Below are positions 1 through 12,700 of a stretch of DNA of 64,000 nucleotides, in pieces. The notes below the pieces were generated by a model. The model worked only from the letters and a program-made list of their open reading frames with translations. It did no database searches and was not told the origin of the DNA. Origin of the DNA: Bugulina stolonifera (Eukaryota; Bryozoa; Gymnolaemata; Cheilostomatida; Bugulidae); contig OW285197.1 of NCBI GenBank assembly GCA_935421135.1, positions 9,402,723 through 9,466,722 of the forward strand. Reading direction: 5' to 3'. Within the stretch, counting starts at the first letter, position 1, and every line of letters starts with the position of its first letter. A program made the position numbers and the translations under genes.

Positions 1-16
1 TTTATTCTTAACTCAC

Positions 17-3000
17 CTTTTCTAAATATCTGGGCTTCCGCATTTTTCTTGATAGCTGGGAACTACAAGATTTTGGGCAAAGGAGGTTAAGTATGCAAAC
101 AAAAAATCAAATAGAGCAAAAGTCATAATGGGAGAATGGTATGTTTGTCTGAACTTTTATGATACAAATATAATTGGCAAAGTATACATTGAGTACCTAA
201 AGGATATGCATAATTATGTTTACCACCATTCCTATTCCGAACCCCCACTCTCATCTACAGAACTTAAAAAGTAGGACAATGGGTAATTGCACAGAAGCTG
301 AGATAGCAAAGCACGTCAGTTTAGCTGTAAACAGCGAATGCCTTTAAATGGTCAGACGAATGCTATAAAATTAAGGAAACAGTACACCTGAAGGCCTATG
401 CATAAACAAAATATATGAAGGCACAACAAATTATTTTTTGGCAACATTAGCTGAGGGTCACAATTCAATTGATTGCAGTGTTATCAGACTCACCACTCCT
501 ACGTCTTTGCCGATGTTGTCTCGGCACCCTTTCTTAGCATCTCTCATTTTGTTAATGTCCATTGCCTCGGCAATCTTGTCCTGCAGTTCGTCACTCCTTT
601 CCGTCTTCATAAAAGTATCTATTTTCTTAATACTTCCCTTCAAATCCTGTAAGTATCGAAACTACATGTATTAATGCGGTAGTACAAATAACAACTGAGC
701 GTGATTATTTGGCAAGCTTTCAAACGCAATAATTTGTAGGGCACCCTAACCTACATGAAGAGAGCATAGTCATAACTTGAACTGTCTTGTGTGTTCATAG
801 ACCAAATTTGAATGGGGCCAGCTTTTTTGCACCTTGCAATCCTCGAATCATAAATTTTTAATTATCACCTGGTACAAAATTAAGGCATACAACTTGATAA
901 TCCTAGAGCAAAGGCATTTGTAATGTTGTTTGTTTTGCTGGCTATAGAAGTTGCAAAATGTGACTGTAAACAGAAAAGGCTTAACAGCGTAACTCACCCG
1001 TACTAAATCTTCATAGTACAGTATAAGCATGTTTGGGTCATCTCTCAATGTCCACATGTATCCAATGCAGTCCATATAGTTTCCACCTTCTATATTTTCA
1101 TTCAAAAAAGTTCCTCTGAGGAATTCGCTGAAAGTCGCTTGTGGAGCGTCCCGATACCAGGAACCATCTGGAGTAAATTCTGCCATCTAAAGAGAATGAA
1201 AGAATAATTTTCTCACAATACCGTCGTATTTTCTCTCCTATTAGACACAGTGAGCAAGTTTTACATGACTGGTTTGTCCTTAAAATGGCTTTTCTTCAAT
1301 AATCGTTAGAACACGGTATCCATTGATTTATTGGAACCAAGAGAGAGTATCTTTCATAATGTGTGATAATGCTGTCAAGACCGAGTATATCAGATCAACG
1401 CTGTCAGTCTATACAGATATAAATTATCCAGACAAGATAATGAACTATTGTAGAACCAGTAAAAGATGAACTAAACAGTACATCTCATCACTCAAACAGG
1501 AGAAGATAATTTCTTGCTCAATCTTTGAGCATTATGCATGTACATGTATTATCAACTGTTGAGATGGTTGAACCCTGTGTATGCTCATTGCAGCCTTACC
1601 CCTTTGCGATTATATTCAAATAGAGAGACAGCCGAGTCTTTTGGATTTCTCATCACTGAAAACAGAAATTCAACATTATAAACATGTAATAGTGATAGCA
1701 ATCCAAGTATTTGGTGATGTTGCATTTGCTCTTGTATTTGCCATTTTTAGTACAAAAATTCAATTGCTCAGCTTTACAAGAGTAGCTAGAAGATGCAATG
1801 TAAAATATAAATGCATGTACCACCTAAAATCTAACTGAATTATGCATTATCAGCTATGCATAAGCTATGCATTATATAAAAGAATAAAACACACAGCATG
1901 TAAATGTATTACATAATGCATGATAGGTTACAAAACATGCATTATATAACAAGTGTATTACTACACTAGGCCTAGTACTACTATAAAATAGGAAATATGG
2001 TCATGCATGCAACCAACCCTTATGTATATTATGTAATAGGTTATGTAATAGGTTATGCCCTATGTACTGTATATTGTGTAATTATACTTTAACTCAGTTA
2101 ACTTGACAGCTTGGCCAAGCATGGTCATCCATCACTCCACTAGCCAAGTAATAAAAAAATGTATTTTGAATTAGTTAATTGTGGAACTAGGCAACAAATA
2201 AATTATTCTGAAGCAAAACTTTATTCTGTTCTAGTCATGAACAATTGAGTTCGAATTAGTGAATTACATGTTAATACAAAATCCTTTGCCAAAAAACTAC
2301 TTTCTGCCGAGCATTACTTTCTAGAACCAACAAGGAATGATCAATATAATATGTTGCACACCTACCCTAAGTTATGATGGCAATGTACATGTACAACTAG
2401 AAGTATAGGGTAAGGTTTAGAGGTGCTAAACAACTTGACGGACATTAGTCTCGCCCACTTGACAGATGACATACAGTAGCACTTGCATGGTTAAGCAATC
2501 ATTCTGTGCTATTTTTATCATATCAGGATGTATGCTGGATGGCTATTAGCACTAGACTGAGCTGCGTCAGGAGAATAATTAATTCTACTCTCGATTGGGT
2601 GATTGCCTTCGTAACATACTAGTGATAGCGTTGGGAACATATACTATTTTTTTCACTGTTTACTACTGATGCTTGATGAAGGCTATATATCATATAATAT
2701 CAGTAGTCTAAACAAGGTCGTTCATGGCCACACATTTCTCACACAGTAGCAGAGGACTTTCAAGAATAACTTATTGAAAAATAGCAATTCATTAGATTCA
2801 TTTGGCTACGTGTATTTAGCGAGCTGATAGACGCACCAAACACTGTCTTTTTCCCACGAAACTCTTTGGGGAGTACATCAGTTCTGTAGTGTGTGCCTAG
2901 TACCTTTGGAGATGGCAGCCATTCGTGAATCCTGGTCACTGGTGTGTAGCCGATAAGAGAATAGAGTCTTGATACTTTCATGTACTCCGGCGAATCACGT

Positions 3001-3502
3001 AGCAGCATATTCATGATCTCCCAAGTCAAGTGTCCACCTAAATTATGGCAAAAATAACATCAAACCACAAAAGCACAAGCATGGAAGTGAAGAAGCTAAT
3101 GTAAAACGATGGTCACTAGTTGCTCTGATCGACGTGTTTTAACTCCTGCATTCCAGTCTTTTATCATTCGGCTAGTTAAGAAACACTAGTTACAAAATTT
3201 TGATTTGATCAGAGCAAATTTCTCTGCGCGAAGTCAAAAACATTATTAGAAGATAACATTGTCATAATAACAGACTATCTCATAATATACGTGCATAACG
3301 TACATGTAGTATGTGCACATACAAGCCTACCATTTCTGGGAGAGCTCACTAAGAGATAGTCTTCATCTTTCCACTTGTAGCTGTTTAATGCATCAATAAG
3401 AGTAGCCGCAAACTCTTCATCTTCTTCCTTGGTCTTGTTTCCAAATCCCCAATAAAAGTGGACTTTCTTAGACCCATCGTCATTGGTCAAATAAATAGGC
3501 AT
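17..3502 (-). CDS. SULT-type sulfotransferase, six exons seen, 3' end off window
   Basis: Cytosolic sulfotransferases move sulfate from PAPS to hydroxyl or amine acceptors. Exons on the minus strand, all phase-consistent: 3502-3331, about 3038-2826, 1655-1600, 1186-998, 646-494 and 62-17, the last continuing past the edge. The ATG at 3502 puts the PAPS loop near residue 55, the usual place. Family landmarks in order: DYLLVSSPRNGGH (phosphosulfate loop position), PKVLGTHYRTDVLPKEF, VFVMRNPKDSAVSLFEYNR (the R-N-P-K-D PAPS motif), ILYYEDLVRDLKGSIKKI, and the start of the C-terminal region (QIFRKG). The loop lacks the usual Lys of P-K-x-G-T and has Arg-Asn-Gly-Gly. The substrate cannot be told. 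An acceptor-like TTTTTTAG directly precedes the ATG, so an upstream non-coding exon is likely. The family is certain; activity is not. Confidence 0.88.
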
Positions 3503-3559
3503 CTCTAAAAAACCACTAGCATTGGTCAAACAGATAGCATCTCTAAAATGTACCAACTT

Positions 3560-6500
3560 TTTTTGGACAAAAAACTGTATTTATCTCTAAAATTTCATAA
3601 ACAAATATTTGCATGCATTGCAAATTCATGGCAATTTACACATAATGCATTTTTAGTGTATAACAGAGTTTCATTACCATACCTGTCAACTATCCCGATT
3701 TGGGCGAGACCCTCACTATTTCAAACTCTCACTCCCACCAGCTCCCTATATCCCTATAATCCTCCCTATTTCAGGGCATCAGGGCCAATATCCAAGATTA
3801 TCCAATAAATAGCATCAAACTCATACCCTTGTTCAGTCTCATTTTACTCTATCTGGTATTTTGATACAGCTTTGGAGTTATCAGCTACCACATGTATTGT
3901 AGCTTATATTGTGCATGTGAACTTAGTCTAATATATTTGAGTAAACTGTTTTCACCACCAGTCTCTTTTCAGCTTTTTTGTGATTTAGTTTAGTCTTTGC
4001 TAAAAGTACGAGCATGGGAGCTAATTAGTGATTATGACAAAAGATCATGATTAGTGCTGTGATAACAGTGCAGCTTGGCATCCATACTCCCCCCCCCCCA
4101 CAGTTCCAACTATCCAAATGTATTTTCTGCAGTTGGAAGTTAGGGTCTTCACCTGTACACTTTGAAGTTGAAACTCCCTATATTTTTTCGCTCCAGGTTG
4201 ACAGGTATGTTCATTACTAGTCTGTGGAATGAATTTTAGTCTTTAACTGGGTTCAACAAACAGTTTTAATGATGTACACTTACTGGTGCTTGTGCAAACC
4301 TTCCATCTATATGTAACACACTCTATGCCTTGGTGCTATGTGTAGAGAATATAAAACCAACATAGTTTAAGATTCTGAATAGATTAGGTAAAATACATGT
4401 AGTTGGCACTTGAATACAGATATGCCAGTTCTGGCAGCCCAATGTTACTACTATCCAACTAACTGATCAACTGTCTGATTGGTTTTGATTAATTTGAGAT
4501 TTTCATTCTCCATAAAACAACGAGAATATGCTGTGGTGTTCGCTCTAATTCTGAGACTGATGGTGGTTGCCTACCCTACTGGACTGTATAAGGTGTATAA
4601 GAGACAGCACACTGACCTGGAACAGTTAGGTATCTTACTCCTAGACTGGATGCTGAGACAATCAAAGGTCAACTGTTGTTACCACCACCAAGGGAGAGCA
4701 GATGCTGATCATCTAGACTAGACTGACCAACCAAATGCACAGATGACTTTATATACAGTATACATGCAGTGTAGGCCTACACGCATATATACTGCACAAT
4801 TAGTATAAGGTAATATAATAAGTATATACTCTGTTTTGTCCAATGACAATGCAGACTTGGATTAACATTGACCTTCTAGATTGCAATAAAGACCTATTCA
4901 TTATCTTTTATACACTTTCTTCTACTGGATAGCTACCAAGAGTAAGAGGCTCTAGTTCCACTTGGTCTAGTCGTCACCAAGTGAAAATGAGGACGTCAAA
5001 CTTGACTAGGTTTGCAGTTGTGCCTAAATATTGTAATAGAAGTTGCTTGTTGTGGGCTGCTAACAGGCAAGGTCACACAACTCTATTACTTTTGGGGTCC
5101 TCCTAAATGCTTGCAGACTCAAGCATTTCGGAGGACTCGGAATAAACTAGGTGGGTTAAAACTAACGTGACCAATCAACTATATGGATAACACGAACAAT
5201 GAATGATAATAAAACAACTCCCAGATTTAGTTGGTGTTTATTATCACTAATGCTCTACATTTTATTTAATAACTAAATAAGAACATGGATAGCAATCAAT
5301 ATCTGCCAATGAGTTCAATGTTACAAACACAGCTTGTGTTTGGGTGAAGAAAACAGTTCGCTTTTGTATTATTAGTTTCGATTGGAGTTGTCTGTCTTTT
5401 GTTCAAATTTTAGATTATTTATTGTCTCAAATCCTATTAGGGAGTTATTTATATCCTCTACCACACTCATCCAATAGATCAGATGTTTATTTGCTTTTAA
5501 TGATTAGAAACCATTAAAATAGCTCCAAGTAAAATCAAGGGAGGCAACTTCTCAGCATTTCAAACAAAAAGGGTTACATTTTACATGTGACCTCAAGTGA
5601 GAACTACATGTATATACATGGTACATGTACATGGTGGATTTTAAGTGAGGAATTTATTTTTGAAGAGTCAGAGACTTGTTTCAAATCCATGAAAATACCT
5701 GTCCCTGACTGGGGTTTGAACCCGGGGTCTCAACGGCACCTAATTGCCTACCACAGTGAGTGAGCAGAACAGAACAGGTATGTACACATATGTACACATA
5801 TGTACACGTGCGTACACGTACGTACGTACACGCACATACACGTACATGTATTGTACATTACTATGTTTTCTGTAAAAATTTCATGAATATGTTTAGGTTC
5901 TAAAACTCACACAGTACATCTGAGTTGCTGCACTTACATTGCACATTATAGCTTAATAGCCTAATCTAGCAGAGTTTGGCAAAAGCTGTTCAGCATGAAC
6001 CAGCAGTATGTGCTCACTCATTTGTATGAACAGATTTACAATTCTTTTAGTGCAAATTGTAAATTGTTTTATTACTTATCACAAAATTTAGAAATGTTTT
6101 TAATCAATCCAGCAGAAGATTCCACCTCACCAGAGTTAGAATTTGTTTGATAGTACATCATTAAAGGCATATTATTCTCCAAAATAACTATTTGAAAACT
6201 CATTAAATAGTGATATATATTCAATAAAAATAAATATTAGAAATTTTAGGTACATTACAGTGTTATTGCGTGCAACTACGTAAACATGTATGACACATGT
6301 GGAATAAACCTACGATATATTTGACATACTACATGTAAATGTATATATACATGTAATTGTACATACTGTGGAAAACAGCCTTTATGAATAAATGTCATCA
6401 ATTTCTCAAATTACCAGCTGGCAAAGCAGTCGGGGTTCAGTAAATACAATAGTAAATCGTTAAAATATTTTATTTTAATATTTGATATGAACTGTGAACG

Positions 6501-6770
6501 GCTATATGACTAAATTATTTTTTACTGTAAGCTTGAAACCATCCATTGGCTGTTGCTATACACCATCAATTAGCAGCCCATGATGAACGTATTATTACAC
6601 TAATTATGTACACGATATACTAGTTAGTCTACTCATTTCAATAGCATCAATACATAACAGAGGGGAGCACATATCGACCACCCTGCATGGCAATGTATGA
6701 TTGTAAGACACCCATGTAATTTGAAGTATCCCTTCATGCAAAGTATTAATTGTGATGCTTCCATTCGATC
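3560..6770. other. intergenic region between two minus-strand genes
   Basis: I see no convincing coding exon here. It holds a C-tract near 4090, short GTACA/CACGTA-type microsatellite sequence at about 5779-5856, and a degenerate tRNA-like or SINE head near 5700-5775. It also contains a 15-base match to the Tn5 mosaic end at 4593-4607. The 80-codon open frame at 4479-4721 has no family features, and I do not treat it as a gene. Confidence 0.6.
5705..5775 (-). repeat. tRNA-derived SINE fragment or tRNA pseudogene
   Basis: Read on the minus strand there is a good Pol III B box (GGTTCAAACCC, about 5716-5726), preceded by an A-box-like stretch containing TGGTAGGCAATTAGG. No full cloverleaf can be drawn. 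It is therefore most likely the head of a SINE or a decayed tRNA copy. Confidence 0.4.
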
Positions 6771-6774
6771 CCAG

Positions 6775-9700
6775 CTACCTCTTCGACGTGCGGAAGAATT
6801 TTTCTAATTCTTTCTCGTCACACTCGTGTTCTTCCTGGGGGTTATATCTCTCTGACAGCCAGACTCTCGGCTTTGTCATGTGTGCCCATCGACCCTGATA
6901 ATAATAGTCATTATTGAAATACTATTTACGGTAACACATACAACTACATGTAGAATTGTACAAAATCAGTAGAAAACCAATGCAATAGTATATGTTCAAT
7001 TTGCACTAGCATTACAGCAATAATTTTGAAACACTTACACTAGTACTATAACTTACACTAGTACTATAACTTACACTAGTACTATAACTTACACTAGTAC
7101 TATAACTTACACTAGTACTATGGCTTACACTAGTACTATAACTTACACTAGTACTATAACTTACACTAGTACTATAACTTACACTAGTACTATAACTTAC
7201 ACTAGTACTATAACTTACACTAGTACTATAACTTACACTAGTACTATAACTTACACTAGTACTATAACTTACACTAGTACTATAACTTACACTAGTACTA
7301 TAACTTACACTAGTACTATAACTTACACTAGTACTATAACTTACACTAGTACTATAACTTACACTAGTACTATAACTTACACTAGTACTATAACTTACAC
7401 TAGTACTATAACTTACACTAGTACTATAACTTACACTAGAACTGTCTTGTAACTATCCAACTGAAAAACAGCGAATATTTTACATGTAGGTTGTACATTT
7501 ATTTACCTGGAGATAAGTTCCATCAGAGTGCTTACACTCTGCATCTATAGGCATGGTATCGTAGAACCACTGCAACAGTCTTGAGTTGACAGAATTCCAC
7601 TTCATACTCTCAAAATTCTGACTAATCTAAAATATATGAAAATATTTTATATTTCATAACCCAATCAACATAGACACAAATCTAACTTCAAATCTTCGCA
7701 AGGTTTTTCGCTGCGATGTGGTTAAATATTATGGAATAACATAATTATAATGGGTAGATTAAAACAATAAAACGTAAATTAGAAGCTGAGTCTGTTTCTA
7801 GATCTCTGGTTCTCTATCACATAATTAGCCTAATAGACTGAGAATGAGCTTAGATTATGCGCAAGGTCGGTATATATTATAGTCTAAGGGCCTTAATAAT
7901 ATACATGTAACATGCATGCGTAATAGAAAGACACGTGCACCTACTGTATAAGGTGGCCTTGACTCCTACAAAATTTTGGTTACTTACAGACTGGTAGGCA
8001 TTTGTTTGAGCTTTCATATAGTAAGCCATCATAGTGAAGAACCTCTGGATGGCAGAGTTAGAAATGGAGCTCTTGCAAACCTGTGACACACAAACAGAGG
8101 ATAGAGCATCTATCAGCATTAATTTTATAAACTTCTGTTACTTATACCAAGGTACAAACAGTTACAAATAGACACTCAAAAACAAACGAGAAGTTGTGAG
8201 TTACAATTGGGGTCATTTTGAGGAAATTAGCACAGAAAAGGTGGGTGTTCAGACCAACGTGAGAAACAAATACAAACATGTTCATTTCACGATAGTCAAA
8301 CGGTCTATTATAAAGATAATACAGGTCATTGAAGGCAATGTAGCATTATTATTCTTTAACCTATCAAACAGATACTCATTTTAGCTAAGTTGGGCTCACC
8401 TCCAAGCTAGACTTGGGATAATAGTGTATATAGTTGACACACATCTCCTCTTTAATAGAGAACCCTCCAAGAGTTATGTTCTGTCTGTGCCACGTGGAAT
8501 ACTCACACTCAGTTATCAGAGCATCTCCCTATTCAAATACATAACCATACTTTAGAGTAGACTGTGGACCTCGGTGATATAACTGTGAGGGCGTCTACCT
8601 CCTCTGCCTTTTACTATCATGTACATGGTGCAGTGGAGTAATTGGTGAATGTTTTATTTGTCACGTTGATATAAATCGAAACATAATTGTGTACACCTAG
8701 TCCTGTGCTTATAGACTTTCAAGTACAGTGTAAAATCTAAAGTAGTCTCCAAAAATATATGCACAAATATAGCAATGTCACGGACTGTCTGCCTGACAAT
8801 TGTAATTTTGTAAGAAACTAGATGGCACCATCTTACTGGAAGCACTTTGATTGGTTTCTGAAGTATCCTTATTTCCTGAAACTCTGGAGTGTAATGTTTG
8901 TCACTGTTAAGGTCGGGTAGCTGAAGACCGTTCCGGATATGCATGGTCCTAACTCTTCTCCCTGTAAGATGAGTGTGCAGTTGAGAGGCAAAGACTGTGA
9001 TCCCATCATCTGGTAGACCCTGGTAAAATACCACAGCTGTCGGTATTCATCTAAGTTAATCACTGCCTAATTTTATCAAGCTATTGCAGAGAGGCTCAGG
9101 TGTTGTCCCTATAGCACACCAGTCACCTTTTAAATCATTCAAAACTTCTACCAAATTAGGCTATAAATAGGCATCAGTAGTGTCAGAAAGTTTGGAAACG
9201 CCTACTTTATTTCAGTAATTTCTAAGTTGGCATTATTTTTCACTTTTGCATCATTCCTACCCCAACAAATTATATATCAGTGGATTCAGAAAAGTGTGTA
9301 GAGCATGTTTAAGCTATAATTGTCTTCATTAGCAGTAGCAGTTAAGTTTTACAGAATTTTTTCGTAAAAGCTATCACCATTTACATCATATCATTAATCA
9401 CAACGAGCTGCGCAAAGACAGTAGTACTTACAGGACGTGATGTCACAAAAATTACAAATTGTTGAGTTTTTTAATGACAATGGTAAACAATGACAGTTTA
9501 ATAGTAAATTAAACTGCAGTATGTTGTCAGTATTTAATAAGGTATCTTTTACTCTCAATAACTAGTCGGCAGTGGTGTGGCATACTTTTTGCACGTTTGC
9601 TGAGCTCCTTCTGGCTGATGATGTGGTGCGATGCTCCAATTATTTTCTCTATCAACTGTCTCTTATTCATTGGTTGCTGTTTTCTGACTAGGTTTCCCAT

Positions 9701-12700
9701 GTGTTGCCACAGATTTGCTATGTGGTTAAGGTCGAGGCTTTGTGCCGACCATGGTATGGTTCGCACGTCTTTAGCGGTTATCCATTCCTTCACAATCTTG
9801 GCATAATGCATTGTCATCTTGGAAGTACCAAGTTTGATCATCAGAAAAAAGAATTGCAGAGCTTGGTAGCAAATTCTGCTCTAAAACTCATACTTCCAAG
9901 ATGACCATGCCACCGCGCTAAGATTGTGAAGGAATGGATGACGGCTAAAGGCGTTCGAACCATACCATGGTCGGCACAAAGCCCTGACCTTAGCCACATA
10001 GAAAATCTGTGGCAAAACATGGGAAACCTAGTCAAAAAAGAACAACCAATGAATAAGAGACAGTTAATAGAGAAAATAATTGGAGCATGGCACCACGAGG
10101 AGCTCAGCAAACGTGTAAAAAGCATGCTACACAACTGCCGACTGGTTATTAAAAGTAAAGGATACCCCACTAAGTACTGGCAATATACTGCAGTTCAATC
10201 ACTATTGAACTGTCATTGTTCACCATTATCATTAAAAAATTCACCAATTTGTAATTGTTGTGACGTCACCTCTAAGTACTACTATTTTTGTGAAACTCGT
10301 TGTGATTTTAATAAGATGTAGATGGTGACAGCCTACACAAAAATATGCCGTAAATCTTAGCTGCTACTGCTAATAAAGACAATTATAGCTTAAAAGTATT
10401 CTACACACTTTTCTGAATCTACTGATATATAATTTGTTGGGGTAGGAATGATGCAAAAATGAAAAACAAGATGTCAACTAAGGAGTTACTAAAATAAAGT
10501 AGGTGTTTCCAAACTTTCTGACATCACTGTAGCACACTGACCCAAATCAATCAGTCACTGATTTTTTTCCTTGTGTGTATCTACCTTGAATATCTTGCCA
10601 AGCAAACTAAATGTTCTGTTGCTGGGGAGGGGCGTTCTGTATAAAGTACCTAAACTTATTATGTATTATCCTTTATCTATGTATAATACAGTCATGCGCA
10701 TACATGTACGTGTATTAATTATTATGTAGAAATATTATAATGTGTATGTATATACATTGTACATGTACATGCATACCGACTGATGCAATTGACTTACCCT
10801 GTCAGAACATTTCTCTGAGCACACTCCTTCTAAATAGAATTTATCTTGCCGTGGTGGAACACTCTCACGAGAGTCATAGGTAACTCCAAGCTCCATGATG
10901 GCTGCATCGTACTTTCGAAGTTCTGAAGTTACAGTCAGTCTACAAATTACATAATTCTGACAAGTAATTACAATTTATTGGTGTATCCACACTCCAAATT
11001 AGTTTATGAGCAGTATGAAAGTTTATGTTATCTTGACAAGTGATTTCGAGATCCGGTTTCATTCACTAATTGTACCTGACAGCTCACAAGTCCCGGCGAG
11101 ATAAACCATAAGATATAAACAGTAAGGCTTATAATCCTCAAACATCTTCAGTTTGACATGCTTGAACGTTTATGAATCAATTTCCTCAACTGACACTTAA
11201 TTGTCAGTCAGTCTGCCAGTCCAATGATTCCCATCCCTTAAGCTATCCATACCTTATTCCTGACGAATCTATAATTCCTGTCTCTAGTAAAGGATTGTTA
11301 TAGTGAACTTCTATCATGACATAGCCACTGCTAACCATATCACCTGTTGTAAAAGTTAGTAGGAAAATTAGATTATAAAAGATTATTATAGCTGAATGAG
11401 TATCAGACATGGCAACTCTTGCATACACACAACATTAAAGTTATAGTCATAATACCACAGCAACTGTTACACGCGGATTATCAAGAGTCGCCCTATCTCT
11501 GATGAAGTAATGCAAAGAAAAGGGGACAACTCCAATGAATGAAATTGTGACAAGCCCTAGCTGAACACAAACCAGTACCATAGCTAGAGTCATAATGAGA
11601 ACTAGAGCTAGGGCTACCAGGACCTAAACTACATGTACGACCAGATCAAGAACTAAGGCCCAAACCAAGATTAGAACCGGAGTTAGAACTAAAATTTTAA
11701 AACTGACCGTGTACTATATTCATGAACCAGTATTAAAGTTATTGTACACAACTGGTATATTTATGATGGTTGGTATCCTTCTGTTATACACTCTCAGTAT
11801 ACAATGTAGGTGCAGTTTAGTTCCTTACCAATAGGTATCCCAGCTTCATCTGGGTAATGAAAGGCTGAGGCGCCCATAGCCCAGGCTCCTAGAACTTTAC
11901 TGCAACCGCTAAGGGCCCTCGGCTTGCTATTACAAGGTCCACTGTAAATGATATAATAAATGTGTAGTCCATTAATATTATATGTAGGTAAAAACATAGA
12001 AGGCAGACCAGGAAAGTTATGTGAATTAAGAGTTATCTTACTATGTATTGCAGAAAAATAGGAAGAAGACAACTTCCACTCTTTTGAATTGGGAAGCCCT
12101 GCAACTATTCAGTATAGGACTGGTAGTAACACATACACTTTACATGTATAATTGCATGTAATTGTACGTTAACAATTAATTAAAGAAATTTGTAGACCAT
12201 ACTATCATCAATTCCTCTTCAAATAAGATTCATATCAGAAAATGCAAGTGCTTAGGAACTTGCAATTTATGTCGAGTTCAGGGGACCTGTACTTATTTAT
12301 AAGAAGGCATAAACTCCAAATCTCAAATAAAATCTTAACAGCTTCTTTTGTGTTTACAACTTAGCACTAAATGACAAGTTATTAGTTTAATTTACTATTG
12401 ACTCACTTGTAGAGAGGTACTCGAACTTTTGGTGAGACTTCGCAGCTAAAAAGTGTCATGTGATGGACCACAGACTCAGATCCTGAACTTATCATCCCCT
12501 CATACTAAATAAATTCAACATTACTACAGTGCACCAAAGCTTATTGGTTCACAGGCTATACAGTGTATGCCTTTACATAATACACTGTGTAAATAGATTG
12601 GTGACAATAGATGAACTTGAAATTCTGTCAAAAGTTATCTACTCCTGGATGGTCTGTACATTAAAGTTACCTTTATGATGTGTTTCTTTATTCTCATTGT

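Noticed and set aside
7120..7452. 110-codon frame encoding repeated TSTITY
   Set aside because: It is wholly made by the 18-bp minisatellite, whose length is a multiple of three. It lies in an intron on the wrong strand.
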